A stretch of DNA of 64,000 nucleotides from Pseudomonas sp. KU43P (GCF_033095865.1 NZ_AP019365.1:1275501-1339500); one strand, 5' to 3'. Positions 40,981 through 55,672 are shown, counted from the stretch's first letter. A program made the numbers and translations. Notes: generated by a model from the sequence alone, not told the origin.

Positions 40981-42261
40981 ATGATCAACCTCACCCCCTG
41001 GCTCAACGCCCCCGCCTGGTACATCGCCTTCTCCGGCGGCCTCGACTCCACCGTCCTCCTGCACCTACTGGCCGATCACGCCCGCCGCCACGCCACGCCC
41101 CCCCTGCACGCCATCCACATCCACCACGGCCTGCAACCTGCCGCCGATACCTGGCCAGCCCACTGCAAGGCGGTCTGCGAGCGCCTGGGCATCGAACTCC
41201 GCGTCGTCCACGTCCAGGTCGCTCCCGGCGCCAGTCTCGAACAGGCCGCTCGCGATGCGCGCTATGCGGCATTTGAGCGCATCATCGGCCCCGGTGACGT
41301 GCTGTTCACCGGCCAGCACCGCGAAGACCAGGCAGAAACCCTGCTCTTTCGCCTGCTGCGGGGCACCGGCCTGCGTGGCCTGGCGGCTATGCCCACACAG
41401 CGTCAGATGGGGCAGGGTTATCTGGCCAGGCCGCTGCTGACGTGTTCACGCCAGCAATTGCATGACTATGCACAAACCCATGGGTTGGTCTGGATCGAAG
41501 ACCCGTCCAACCGCGACACGGCTTTTGCCCGTAACTTCCTGCGCAACGACGTGTTCCCGCTGCTCCAGCAACGTTGGCCGCAGGCCAGCGGGAACCTGGC
41601 CCGCTGCGCCGAGCACCTGGGTGAAGCACAGGGGCTGCTCGATGAGCTGGCGGAGAATGACCTGGCAACTGCCGAGGAGGGCGCCCCCAGCGCCTGGCCC
41701 GGGCTGGACTCCCTCGACCTGGCGGCCCTTGCCGGGTTATCGCCGGCGCGTCAGCGCAATGTGTTGCAGTATTGGCTCAGCCAGCGCACCCGGTTGCCCG
41801 ACGCCCGCCATTGGGCTGGCTGGGCGGACCTGCGTGATGCTGCAATAGATACCCAGCCGGTCTGGCAGCTGACAGACGGTCGCCTGCTGCGCAGTCACGG
41901 TCGGATCTGGTGGTTGAGTGGTGATTGGCTGCAGCCTACCGCAGGGCCGCAGCGCTGGCTCCAGCCTGAAATACCGCTGCCGCTGCCTGGCAACGGCAGT
42001 GTCCAGCTGCAGGGGCGCCCCGTGGGCGATCTGCATATTGCCTACCGCCAGGGCGGCGAAACGCTGGACGTTGCCGGGCGTGGCCGGCGCGATCTCAAGC
42101 GCTTGCTCAACGAGTTGCAGGTGCCGCATTTCGTGCGTCCGCGGCTGCCGTTGCTGTACCGCGGCGATCAGTTGCTGGCGGTGGCCAACCTACCCGCACT
42201 CGGGCAGGCGGATTGCCAGCTTCACTGGGTGCCGCCGACGAACGCGCAAGGTTTGAGCTGA
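40981..42261 (+). CDS. tilS: tRNA(Ile)-lysidine synthetase
   Basis: TilS attaches lysine to C34 of the CAU-anticodon tRNA-Ile, allowing AUA reading. The 426-residue protein has the N-type ATP pyrophosphatase P-loop AFSGGLDSTVLLHLL near residue 17, the IHIHHGLQ block and GQHREDQAETLLFRLLRG. The C-terminal TilS domain has LPLPGNGSVQLQGRP and RRDLKRLLNELQVPHFVR. Only one start, right after the REP doublet, fits the family. Confidence 0.96.
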   Translation: MINLTPWLNAPAWYIAFSGGLDSTVLLHLLADHARRHATPPLHAIHIHHGLQPAADTWPAHCKAVCERLGIELRVVHVQVAPGASLEQAARDARYAAFERIIGPGDVLFTGQHREDQAETLLFRLLRGTGLRGLAAMPTQRQMGQGYLARPLLTCSRQQLHDYAQTHGLVWIEDPSNRDTAFARNFLRNDVFPLLQQRWPQASGNLARCAEHLGEAQGLLDELAENDLATAEEGAPSAWPGLDSLDLAALAGLSPARQRNVLQYWLSQRTRLPDARHWAGWADLRDAAIDTQPVWQLTDGRLLRSHGRIWWLSGDWLQPTAGPQRWLQPEIPLPLPGNGSVQLQGRPVGDLHIAYRQGGETLDVAGRGRRDLKRLLNELQVPHFVRPRLPLLYRGDQLLAVANLPALGQADCQLHWVPPTNAQGLS

Positions 42262-45645
<3,384 letters not shown>

Positions 45646-45730
45646 GCAAGAGATGGTAAAAAGACAGCAGCCGAGGCTGTCGGAACTTTCGTGCTGAAAT
45701 TTCCGACGCTTCAAGCGGGTTTCTGTCGAC

Positions 45731-45754
45731 GAAGCCTGGCCTCGGCCAGGCTTC
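45731..45754 (+). terminator. Terminator-like hairpin between eno and ftsB
   Basis: Inverted arms GAAGCCTGGCC and GGCCAGGCTTC with a 2-nt centre, followed by GTGCTATTTG. A second hairpin (GACAGC with GCTGTC, 45664-45681) precedes it. Together they probably end most eno transcripts. Confidence 0.55.
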
Positions 45755-45806
45755 GTGCTATTTGAGACCTGCCCGGTGCGGCGGTCTTTTTAACCTGGAT
45801 ACCTTG

Positions 45807-46088
45807 ATGCGCAGTCCCTATTGGTTGTTCCTTGTCCTGCTCCTGCTGCTCGGTGGCCTGCAGTACCGCCTTTGGGTGGGTAACGGCAGCCTGGCGCAAG
45901 TGGCAGAGCTCAAGCAGCAGATCGACGAGCAGCATGCCGAGAACGAGCGGCTGCTGGAACGTAACCGCGTGCTCGACGCCGAGGTGCTGGAGCTGAAGAA
46001 AGGTATGGAGACCGTGGAAGAACGGGCTCGTCATGAATTGGGAATGGTCAAAGAGGGCGAAACCCTCTTCCAGCTGCCGCAAAAATGA
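45807..46088 (+). CDS. ftsB: Cell division protein FtsB
   Basis: A 93-residue bitopic membrane protein of the divisome. The start at 45807 gives MRSPYWLFLVLLLLLGGLQY, a single N-terminal membrane helix. A periplasmic leucine-zipper coiled coil follows (QIDEQHAENERLLERNRVL), then the conserved EERARHELGMVKEGE tail. FtsB pairs with FtsL and recruits FtsQ. It overlaps ispD by four bases, the standard gamma-proteobacterial arrangement. Confidence 0.96.
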   Translation: MRSPYWLFLVLLLLLGGLQYRLWVGNGSLAQVAELKQQIDEQHAENERLLERNRVLDAEVLELKKGMETVEERARHELGMVKEGETLFQLPQK

Positions 46089-46792
46089 ATGAAATGCTAC
46101 CGGCCTTCTGGGCCGTGATTCCTGCCGCGGGCGTTGGTGCCCGCATGGCTGCCGACCGCCCCAAGCAATACCTGGAGCTGGCCGGACAGACGATTCTCGA
46201 GCACAGTCTCGACTGTTTTCTTGGCCATCCCACGCTCAAGGGCGTGGTGGTCAGCATTGCCGAAGACGACCCTTATTGGCCGGGCCTGCGCTGCGCCAGC
46301 GATCCGCGCATCCAGTGTGCCCCGGGTGGGCGTGAGCGCGCCGATTCGGTGTTGAATGCCTTGCTGCTGCTGCATGCCCAGGGGGCAGCGGACAGCGACT
46401 GGGTGCTGGTTCACGATGCGGCGCGGCCGAACCTGGCGCGCACGGATCTTGACCGTTTGTTGTCGGATTTGGCTGACGATCCGGTTGGGGGGCTCTTGGC
46501 AGTGCCTGCCCGGGATACGCTCAAGCGTGCGGATGCCAAGGGGCGTGTCAGCGCCACGGTGGACCGCAGCACCATCTGGCAGGCCTATACGCCACAGATG
46601 TTCCGCCTGGGCGCCTTGCACCGGGCCCTGGCCGAGTGCCTGGTGTCCGATGTGGTGGTGACCGACGAGGCCTCTGCCATCGAATGGTCCGGGCAGGCGC
46701 CGCGGTTGATCGAAGGGCGCAGCGACAATATCAAGGTGACCCGGCCGGAAGACCTGGAGTGGTTGCGCCAGCGTTGGGCTGGGCGTCGCTGA
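46085..46792 (+). CDS. ispD: 2-C-methyl-D-erythritol 4-phosphate cytidylyltransferase
   Basis: IspD activates MEP with CTP in the isoprenoid pathway. The 235-residue protein has the CTP-binding loop VIPAAGVGARMAADRPKQYL and the conserved HDAARPNLARTDLD block. VTDEASAIEW and GRSDNIKVTRPEDL complete the family pattern. It is coupled to ftsB by overlap; ispF lies about 3.2 kb away, split off by the formaldehyde genes. Confidence 0.97.
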   Translation: MNEMLPAFWAVIPAAGVGARMAADRPKQYLELAGQTILEHSLDCFLGHPTLKGVVVSIAEDDPYWPGLRCASDPRIQCAPGGRERADSVLNALLLLHAQGAADSDWVLVHDAARPNLARTDLDRLLSDLADDPVGGLLAVPARDTLKRADAKGRVSATVDRSTIWQAYTPQMFRLGALHRALAECLVSDVVVTDEASAIEWSGQAPRLIEGRSDNIKVTRPEDLEWLRQRWAGRR

Positions 46793-46812
46793 AGTTGCCG
46801 GGCCCGCTTTGC

Positions 46813-46890
46813 GGGCCAATCGCCGGCAAGCCGGCTCCCACAGGATCACCGCTACCTCTTTGTGGGAGCCGGCTTGCCGGCGATTGGGCC
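46813..46890. repeat. REP doublet between ispD and the LysR gene
   Basis: Facing arms at 46813-46842 and 46861-46890 with an 18-nt spacer, nested in a larger inverted repeat that extends to GGCCCGC/GCGGCCC ends. It lies between two convergent genes. Confidence 0.9.
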
Positions 46891-46912
46891 GCATAGCGGC
46901 CCCGGCAGATCA

Positions 46913-47809
46913 TCAGCCCCCCCGATATTCGGGCAGCCCCGCCAGCCCTTCCTTCAGATAGTCCACCAACCGCCGAACCTTCGGCGAAAGGTGCCGCTGT
47001 TGCGGATACAGTGCCCACACCGCCGTGTTCGGCGGCTGATGCGACTCCAGTAGCGACACCAGCGCACCACTGTTCAGATGCTCCAGCACGTAATAGTCCG
47101 GCAACTGGCACAACCCCATCCCCTGCAACGCCGCATCCAACACGGCCTGCCCGCTGTTGCAGCGCCAGTTGCCCTGCACCCGCTGACTGATTTCACGGCC
47201 ATCCTGCTGCAGTGCCCACAGGTCGGAGCTCCCCACCAGGCAGTTGTGCCTGGCCAACTCCGACAGGCTATGCGGCCGGCCATAACGCTCCAGGTATGCA
47301 GGCGAGGCGCACAGGTACATGCGCCGCGGCGCCAGCCGTGTGGCCACTAGCCGTGAGTCGGCGAGCCGGCCCAGGCGGATGGCCAGGTCCATGCCTTCGT
47401 GCAACAGGTCCAGGGTGCGATTGCTCAGTTCCACCTCGACCCGCAACTGTGGGTACAGCGCCATGAAGCGTGTCACCAATGGCACGATGAAGCGCTCGCC
47501 ATAGGCCACCGCGCAGGTCATGCGCAGCAATCCCTTGGGTTCGCTGGCCAGGTCGCCCATGGCTCGCAGGGCTTCCTCGCGGCCGTCCTGCAGGCGCTGA
47601 CAGTGTTGCAGGAAGGTCTGCCCGGCCTCGCTCAAGGTCACACGTCGAGTGCTGCGGTACAGCAGTCGGGTTTGCAGGCGCTCTTCCAGGCGGGCGATCT
47701 GACGGCTGATGTGCGACGAGGACACACCCAGGCGCTCGGCCGCCGCCGTGAATTGGCCGGACTCGGCCACGGCGACGAACTCGTCGATCCCTTCCCAGCG
47801 ACTGCTCAT
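46913..47809 (-). CDS. LysR-family transcriptional regulator
   Basis: A 298-residue regulator with an N-terminal winged helix (about 6-65: FVAVAESGQFTAAAERLGVS, SSHISRQIARLEERL) and a substrate-binding domain of the PBP2 type. It is divergent from frmA, with 106 nt between starts, so control of frmA-fghA is the natural guess. Its effector is unknown. The recognition helix and the following RLLYRSTRRVTLSEAG resemble the CrgA/AaeR-like group of LysR proteins. Confidence 0.93.
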   Translation of the reverse strand: MSSRWEGIDEFVAVAESGQFTAAAERLGVSSSHISRQIARLEERLQTRLLYRSTRRVTLSEAGQTFLQHCQRLQDGREEALRAMGDLASEPKGLLRMTCAVAYGERFIVPLVTRFMALYPQLRVEVELSNRTLDLLHEGMDLAIRLGRLADSRLVATRLAPRRMYLCASPAYLERYGRPHSLSELARHNCLVGSSDLWALQQDGREISQRVQGNWRCNSGQAVLDAALQGMGLCQLPDYYVLEHLNSGALVSLLESHQPPNTAVWALYPQQRHLSPKVRRLVDYLKEGLAGLPEYRGG

Positions 47810-47853
47810 TGATTATCCCTGTGCAGCAATAATGTTTTGTCTTGGCCTGGATT

Positions 47854-49028
<1,175 letters not shown>

Positions 49029-49036
49029 GGTCCGTC

Positions 49037-49891
49037 ATGAGCCTGGATAACATTTCCTGTCAGAAGAGCTTCGGCGGCTGGCACAAGCGTTACCGGCATC
49101 ACGCCAAGGTGCTGGGCTGCGACATGGTGTTCGCCGTCTACCTGCCGCCGCAGGCCGAGCTGGGCGAGAAGCTGCCGGTGCTGTACTGGCTGAGCGGTCT
49201 CACCTGTACCGATGAGAACTTCATGCAGAAGGCCGGCGCCCAGCGCCTGGCTGCCGAGCTGGGCCTGATCATCGTCGCCCCCGACACCAGCCCGCGTGGC
49301 GAGCAGGTGCCGGGCGACCCGGACGGTGCCTGGGATTTCGGTCTTGGTGCCGGCTTCTACCTCAATGCCACCCAGCAGCCGTGGGCGCAGCATTACCGCA
49401 TGCACGACTATGTGGTGCAGGAGCTGCCAGCGCTGATCGAGGCGCACTTCCCGGCGTCCGGCCAGCGCAGCATCAGCGGCCACTCCATGGGTGGGCATGG
49501 CGCACTGGTGTGCGCCTTGCGCAACCCGGGACGCTACCGCTCGGTGTCGGCGTTCTCGCCGATCAGCAACCCCGTGGACTGCCCCTGGGGCGAGAAGGCC
49601 TTCAGCCGTTACCTGGGTGAAGACCGTGCTCGTTGGCGCGAGTGGGATGCCAGCGTGCTGCTGGCCGAGACACCGGCAGGCGAGTGCCCACCGTTGCTGG
49701 TGGACCAAGGTGACCGTGATGACTTCCTCGAGAAGCAGCTCAAGCCTGAAGCATTGGAGCAGGCGGCACGCAAAGGCGGGCATGAACTGACCTTGCGTTT
49801 GCAGCCTGGCTACGATCACAGCTACTACTTCATCGCCAGCTTCATCGACGAGCACCTGCGCCATCATGCAATGGCATTAGGCCGGCTGTAA
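49037..49891 (+). CDS. fghA: S-formylglutathione hydrolase
   Basis: A 284-residue alpha/beta hydrolase (esterase D family) that releases formate and glutathione. The nucleophile Ser is in [15 protein letters not shown]. The oxyanion and substrate blocks [16 protein letters not shown] and APDTSPRG are in place, and the Asp and His are in DQGDRDDFL and [10 protein letters not shown]. It is followed by a REP unit and a strong terminator. Confidence 0.97.
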   Translation: MSLDNISCQKSFGGWHKRYRHHAKVLGCDMVFAVYLPPQAELGEKLPVLYWLSGLTCTDENFMQKAGAQRLAAELGLIIVAPDTSPRGEQVPGDPDGAWDFGLGAGFYLNATQQPWAQHYRMHDYVVQELPALIEAHFPASGQRSISGHSMGGHGALVCALRNPGRYRSVSAFSPISNPVDCPWGEKAFSRYLGEDRARWREWDASVLLAETPAGECPPLLVDQGDRDDFLEKQLKPEALEQAARKGGHELTLRLQPGYDHSYYFIASFIDEHLRHHAMALGRL

Positions 49892-49899
49892 CACCCCAA

Positions 49900-49940
49900 C
49901 CGGTGTGGGGGCCGGCTCGCCGGCGAAGGGGCTGCGAAGC
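49900..49940. repeat. Single degenerate REP unit
   Basis: A lone REP-like unit (GTGGGGGCCGGCTCGCCGG core) followed by a GGGGCTGC/GCAGCCCC hairpin, just after fghA. Unlike the other REPs in the window, no facing partner is seen. Confidence 0.6.
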
Positions 49941-49972
49941 AGCCCCATTACCGCATAAAGCAGGTAGAATCA

Positions 49973-49998
49973 CGCCCTGACTCAATCAGGGCGTTTTT
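49973..49998 (+). terminator. Terminator abutting the ispF start
   Basis: An 8-bp stem (CGCCCTGA with TCAGGGCG), a CTCAA loop and T5. It ends fghA transcription but stops only two bases before the ispF ATG, so it also forms the entire ispF leader if transcription starts at the TAGAAT (49965-49970). Confidence 0.8.
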
Positions 49999-50000
49999 CT

Positions 50001-50474
50001 ATGCGTATTGGCCACGGCTACGATGTGCACCGTTTCTGCGACGGTGATTTCATTACCCTGGGTGGGGTGCGTATCCCTCACAAATACGGCCTCCTGGCCC
50101 ATTCCGACGGCGACGTGCTGTTGCACGCCCTGAGCGATGCCTTGCTTGGCGCTGCGGCGCTGGGTGATATCGGCAAGCATTTCCCCGACACCGATCCGCA
50201 GTTCAAGGGCGCCGACAGCCGCGCACTGCTGCGTCACGTGGTCGCAATCGTCAAGGCCAAGGGCTGGCAGGTCGGCAACGTCGACGCCACCATCGTCGCC
50301 CAGGCGCCGAAGATGGCCCCGCATATCGAAACCATGCGAGAAATGATCGCCGAAGACCTGCAAGTCGAACTGGACCAGGTCAACGTCAAGGCCACCACTA
50401 CCGAGAAGCTCGGCTTCACGGGCCGCGAGGAGGGCATCGCCGTGCATTCGGTCGCCCTGCTGCTGCCAGCATGA
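50001..50474 (+). CDS. ispF: 2-C-methyl-D-erythritol 2,4-cyclodiphosphate synthase
   Basis: A 157-residue zinc enzyme of the MEP pathway; it forms a trimer. The metal motif GHGYDVHRF sits at residues 4-12, and the conserved [25 protein letters not shown] and [15 protein letters not shown] blocks follow. No Shine-Dalgarno is present: a terminator hairpin ends two bases before the ATG. It overlaps truD by four bases. Confidence 0.97.
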   Translation: MRIGHGYDVHRFCDGDFITLGGVRIPHKYGLLAHSDGDVLLHALSDALLGAAALGDIGKHFPDTDPQFKGADSRALLRHVVAIVKAKGWQVGNVDATIVAQAPKMAPHIETMREMIAEDLQVELDQVNVKATTTEKLGFTGREEGIAVHSVALLLPA

Positions 50475-51516
50475 CCGAACTGGAACTGCTGGGCCCGCGT
50501 TCATCGGGTGAATCCCTCGGCACCGCTGTGCTCAAGGCTGTGGCGGAAGACTTTCAGGTCGACGAAGTGTTGGACATTCCGTTGTCCGGCCAGGGCGAAC
50601 ACCTGTGGTTGTGGGTCGAGAAGCGCGACCTGAACACCGAGGAAGCGGCGCGCCGCCTCGCACGTGCTGCCGGCGTGCCGGTGCGTTCGATCAGCTACGC
50701 CGGCCTCAAGGATCGCCAGGCCCTGACCCGTCAATGGTTCAGCCTGCACCTGCCGGGCAAGGCCGACCCCGATCTTACGCGTGCAGAAGACGAGACCTTG
50801 CGCGTGCTCAAGCAGGTGCGCCACCAGCGCAAACTGCAACGCGGCGCCCATTCGGCGAACGGCTTCACCCTGCGTCTGACCGCACTGGCGGCTGATCGGC
50901 AGGCCCTTGATGCTCGGCTGGAGTCGATCAAGCAGCACGGCGTGCCGAACTACTTCGGTAGCCAGCGTTTCGGCCATGGCGGCGGCAACGTCCACGATGC
51001 CCAGGATTGGGCTGCGCGCAAGGCCCTGCCAGAGCAACGCAACGTGCGTTCGCGGCTACTTTCGGCGGCACGCAGCTATGTGTTCAACCAGGTGCTGGCG
51101 GCACGCGTTGCCGATGGAAGCTGGCAGCGCGCGCAGGTGGGCGACCTCCTGGCGTTCACCGACAGCCGCAGTTTCTTTTCGGCAGGCGAAGAGGAATGTT
51201 CCGATCCGCGTCTGGCCATTCTCGACTTGCACCCGACCGGCCCGATGTGGGGCGAAGGCCCTTCGCCTGCGGCTGGCGCGACCTCGGCGCTGGAGTCGGC
51301 AATCGCCGAGCAGCACCCGACACTGTGCCAATGGCTGGCCAATGCGGGCATGAGTCACGAACGGCGAATCCTCCGGCTCCCTATTGGCGGCCTGACGTGG
51401 CATTATCCCGAGCCTGATATCCTGCAACTGGAATTCGTCCTTCCGGCCGGATGCTTCGCCACCGTGGTGGTGCGCGAACTCGTCGATCTGGTGCCGGCAG
51501 GGCAGACGGACAGCCC

Positions 51517-51529
<13 letters not shown>
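50471..51529 (+). CDS. truD: tRNA pseudouridine(13) synthase
   Basis: TruD isomerises U13 in tRNA-Glu. The 352-residue protein has the catalytic Asp in [17 protein letters not shown], the preceding [15 protein letters not shown] segment, and the N-FGSQRFG block ([14 protein letters not shown]). The C-terminal end runs past the surE start, overlapping it by 13 bases. Confidence 0.96.
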
Positions 51530-52943
<1,414 letters not shown>

Positions 52944-53137
52944 CCTCGGCGGAATATTTCCAGCGGCGACGAATTCTTGCCGTTTCGCCCTGTCTATCTG
53001 GCGGGGTGCGCCTGCGCCGCATCGCTTCGGCCAGGCCTTCGCCGCCCGCCTCACAGAGACGGCGGGCTCGGTTATAATTGCAACAATATTGCATTTCTTG
53101 TCGTTTTATCGATTTCGGCACCATGAGGGGAGCGCGG

Positions 53138-54004
53138 GTGGGGCACACAGTCATTCGGCAGCGCAAGGATCGGTCGGGTTTCACGCTTCTGGTGATTGCT
53201 CTGGCCATGGGCACCCTGCTGACAGGTTGCTCGAGCAGCAGCACGAGCGGCTCAAGTGGTGCGCGTGTGGTCGACCGCAACAATGCGGCGCCCAAGCGGC
53301 CAGCCGTGACCTCTGGCCAATACATCGTCAAGCCTGGCGACACCCTGTTCTCCATCGCCTTTCGCTATGGCTGGGATTACAAGGAGCTTGCCGCACGCAA
53401 TGGCATCGCCGCTCCGTATACCATCCGCCCAGGCCAGGCCATACGCTTCAGCAGCGCCTCCACAGGCACCACCACGGTAGTCTCAAGCCCGTCGTCCTCG
53501 AGCAAGACCACGGTCATTCGTCGGCCTGTAGGCGCGCCTATCACCCCACCCGCCAGCGGCGTAAAGCCGGCGCCAACAACACCCGCCACGCCTACCCCGG
53601 TGGTTACCACGGTGCCCGCCGCAGAGCGCGTGGTAGGGGGCTGGACCTGGCCTGCCAATGGCGTGCTGATTGGAAAATTCGCTTCAAACGGTAGTTTGAA
53701 TAAAGGCATTGATATCGCCGGTGATTTGGGACAGCCTGTTTTTGCTGCGTCTGATGGTGCGGTGGTCTACGCCGGGAGTGGCTTGAGGGGCTACGGCGAG
53801 CTGATCATCATCAAGCATAGCGACACCTACGTCAGTGCCTACGGCCACAACCGCAGGCTGTTGGTTCGGGAGGGGCAGCAGGTCAAGGCAGGGCAGTCGA
53901 TTGCTGAAATGGGGTCTACGGGCACTGATCGGGTGAAGCTGCATTTCGAGATTCGCCGCCAGGGCAAACCCGTCGATCCGCTCCAGTTCCTGCCACGTCG
54001 TTGA
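53138..54004 (+). CDS. nlpD: NlpD-type LysM/M23 lipoprotein (inactive peptidase)
   Basis: The GTG at 53138 is preferred because a GAGGGGAG ribosome site lies five bases before it; this gives 288 residues. A lipobox (LLTGC) follows a hydrophobic stretch, then a LysM domain (GQYIVKPGDTLFSIAFRYG), a Ser/Thr/Pro-rich linker and a C-terminal M23 domain. The M23 zinc residues are lost: the first motif reads NKGIDIAG and the last KLHFE. Like E. coli NlpD it should activate an amidase (AmiC type) during daughter-cell separation rather than cut peptidoglycan. The gene body also carries the rpoS control region. Confidence 0.93.
   Translation: MGHTVIRQRKDRSGFTLLVIALAMGTLLTGCSSSSTSGSSGARVVDRNNAAPKRPAVTSGQYIVKPGDTLFSIAFRYGWDYKELAARNGIAAPYTIRPGQAIRFSSASTGTTTVVSSPSSSSKTTVIRRPVGAPITPPASGVKPAPTTPATPTPVVTTVPAAERVVGGWTWPANGVLIGKFASNGSLNKGIDIAGDLGQPVFAASDGAVVYAGSGLRGYGELIIIKHSDTYVSAYGHNRRLLVREGQQVKAGQSIAEMGSTGTDRVKLHFEIRRQGKPVDPLQFLPRR
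53683..53700 (+). promoter_or_regulatory. PsrA-type box upstream of rpoS
   Basis: TTCAAACGGTAGTTTGAA is a perfect 7-4-7 inverted repeat that fits the published PsrA consensus (C/G)AAAC-N2-4-GTTT(G/C). PsrA activates rpoS in P. putida and P. aeruginosa from a site inside nlpD. Here the box lies 413 nt before the rpoS start, a compatible distance. The promoter hexamers themselves are not clear. Confidence 0.7.
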
Positions 54005-54081
54005 CCTTTGTACCCGGCCTGTTCCTGTGATGTAGAGGGGACAGGCTCCAGCGCTGCCAGGGACACAGGCGCCGCTCGAGT

Positions 54082-54097
54082 CTGAGTTCGAACTCAG
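54082..54097 (+). promoter_or_regulatory. Palindrome in the rpoS leader
   Basis: CTGAGTTCGAACTCAG, a perfect 16-nt palindrome, ends two bases before the rpoS Shine-Dalgarno (AAAGGA). In RNA it would fold as a short hairpin next to the ribosome site and could affect translation. The effect is inferred. Confidence 0.45.
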
Positions 54098-54112
54098 CAA
54101 AGGACTATAACA

Positions 54113-55120
54113 ATGGCTCTCAATAAAGAAGCGCCGGAGTTTGACATCGACGATGACGTCCTCCTGATGGAGACGGGTATCGTTTTGGAAACGGATGTGG
54201 TGTCAGACGAACCTGCTGTACCGTCGGTTCGGACCAGGGCCAAATCAGGCTCTACGCTAAAGCAACACAAGTACATCGATTACAGCCGGGCGCTAGATGC
54301 CACCCAGTTGTATCTCAACGAGATTGGTTTCTCGCCTCTGCTTTCGCCGGAAGAGGAAGTGCACTTTGCGCGTTTGTCGCAAAAGGGCGATCCCGCTGGC
54401 CGCAAGCGCATGATCGAAAGCAACCTGCGCCTGGTTGTGAAAATCGCCCGTCGTTACGTGAACCGTGGCCTGTCGCTGCTCGACCTGATCGAGGAAGGCA
54501 ACCTGGGGTTGATCCGTGCAGTCGAGAAGTTCGACCCGGAGCGTGGTTTCCGCTTCTCGACCTATGCGACCTGGTGGATTCGCCAGACCATCGAGCGGGC
54601 AATCATGAACCAGACTCGCACCATTCGCCTGCCGATCCATGTGGTCAAGGAGCTCAACGTATACCTGCGTGCTGCGCGGGAGTTGACCCAGAAACTCGAT
54701 CACGAACCCTCGCCGGAAGAAATCGCCACCTTGCTGGAAAAACCCGTTGCCGAGGTCAAGCGCATGCTCGGTCTCAACGAGCGGGTATCGTCGGTGGATG
54801 TGTCCCTCGGGCCGGATTCGGACAAGACTCTGCTCGATACCCTGACCGACGATCGTCCAACCGATCCGTGCGAGTTGCTGCAGGACGACGACCTGTCGCA
54901 GAGCATCGATCAGTGGTTGGGTGAGCTGACCGACAAGCAGCGCGAAGTGGTGGTGCGCCGTTTCGGACTGCGTGGCCATGAGAGCAGCACACTGGAGGAT
55001 GTGGGCCTGGAGATTGGCCTGACCCGCGAGCGTGTAAGGCAGATTCAGGTAGAAGGGCTCAAGCGCCTGCGCGAGATCCTGGAGAAGAATGGCCTGTCCA
55101 GCGAGTCGCTGTTCCAGTAG
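54113..55120 (+). CDS. rpoS: RNA polymerase sigma factor RpoS
   Basis: A 335-residue stationary-phase and general-stress sigma factor. Region 1.2 starts near [19 protein letters not shown]. Region 2 has the core-binding [12 protein letters not shown] and [35 protein letters not shown] (the -10 contact). Region 3 has [15 protein letters not shown], and region 4.2 has [21 protein letters not shown]. It is downstream of nlpD with a long untranslated leader, and is followed by a strong terminator and rsmZ. Confidence 0.98.
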   Translation: MALNKEAPEFDIDDDVLLMETGIVLETDVVSDEPAVPSVRTRAKSGSTLKQHKYIDYSRALDATQLYLNEIGFSPLLSPEEEVHFARLSQKGDPAGRKRMIESNLRLVVKIARRYVNRGLSLLDLIEEGNLGLIRAVEKFDPERGFRFSTYATWWIRQTIERAIMNQTRTIRLPIHVVKELNVYLRAARELTQKLDHEPSPEEIATLLEKPVAEVKRMLGLNERVSSVDVSLGPDSDKTLLDTLTDDRPTDPCELLQDDDLSQSIDQWLGELTDKQREVVVRRFGLRGHESSTLEDVGLEIGLTRERVRQIQVEGLKRLREILEKNGLSSESLFQ

Positions 55121-55140
55121 TTCTAACCCCGTGTACAAAA

Positions 55141-55166
55141 CGCCCCGATGACCTCGGGGCGTTTTT
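55141..55166 (+). terminator. Rho-independent terminator of rpoS
   Basis: An 8-bp stem (CGCCCCGA with TCGGGGCG), a TGACC loop and T5. Confidence 0.9.
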
Positions 55167-55198
55167 GTTTGCACGCATCTTTAAAGCCCGCGCGATCT

Positions 55199-55230
55199 CT
55201 GTGGGAGCCGAAGCCGGCTGCCGCAGGGGA
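55199..55230. repeat. Degenerate REP-like remnant
   Basis: CTGTGGGAGCCGAAGCCGGC is a disrupted version of the REP unit found elsewhere in the window, just after the rpoS terminator. Confidence 0.4.
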
Positions 55231-55292
55231 GCGGTTTACACCGCGAAATGGCCATCAAACATTATGTATCGCGCTACCGGCGTTGCATTGCT

Positions 55293-55310
55293 TGTAAGCC
55301 TTTGCTTACT
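55293..55310 (+). promoter_or_regulatory. GacA upstream activating sequence for rsmZ
   Basis: TGTAAG-N6-CTTACT matches the GacA-controlled box TGTAAG-N6-CTTACA in eleven of twelve positions. Its centre is about 180 nt upstream of the predicted rsmZ start, the spacing known for rsmZ promoters in fluorescent pseudomonads. Confidence 0.85.
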
Positions 55311-55448
55311 CGTTGTGTAAGCCATCCATGTAATGACTAGTAAATCATTGTCGTTTCCAAACCCTGCAAATTCGTAATTCATTGAAAACATTGAATTTTA
55401 TAGATTTGTGGAAATGTATCCTCGGTAATGTCTTGTGAGGTATGGCGG

Positions 55449-55476
55449 TTGCCTGCCCCGCGGAAATCGCTAGTAT
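55449..55476 (+). promoter_or_regulatory. rsmZ promoter
   Basis: -35 TTGCCT (55449-55454), a 16-nt spacer and -10 TAGTAT (55471-55476), with a start expected near 55483. Confidence 0.7.
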
Positions 55477-55482
55477 TCGAAC

Positions 55483-55616
55483 TGTGCACACGGACACGCA
55501 CAGGCATTCAGGACGAAAGCCAAGGACATCGCAAGAAGCGATTTCATCAGGATGATGTTTGGGACAAGCAGGGACTACGGAAAAAATGTGGGCGGGTCAA
55601 ACCGCCCCTTTTTTTT
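55483..55616 (+). ncRNA. rsmZ: Small regulatory RNA RsmZ
   Basis: A roughly 134-nt RNA between rpoS and fdxA, the conserved place of rsmZ in Pseudomonas. It contains repeated GGA motifs in exposed loops (ACGGAC, CAGGAC, AAGGAC, CAGGAT, GGGAC twice, ACGGAA), which sequester RsmA/CsrA proteins. It ends in a GGGCGG/CCGCCC hairpin and a long T-run (55590-55616). With the GacA box upstream it links GacS/GacA signalling to post-transcriptional control of biofilm and secondary metabolism. Confidence 0.92.
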
Positions 55617-55631
55617 GCCCGCGCAAAAATG

Positions 55632-55657
55632 AAAAAAGGCCCGTTGCGGGCCTTTTT
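55632..55657 (-). terminator. Terminator of fdxA (bidirectional)
   Basis: GGCCCG/CGGGCC stem with TTG loop, flanked by A-run and T-run on both sides, so it can stop fdxA transcripts leftward and any rsmZ read-through rightward. Confidence 0.85.
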
Positions 55658-55672
55658 CGTGTCTGGGCGCTA

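Noticed and set aside
54113..55120. tRNA or CRISPR content anywhere in the window
   Set aside because: I looked for cloverleaf sequences and regularly spaced repeats; only REP units and terminators were found.
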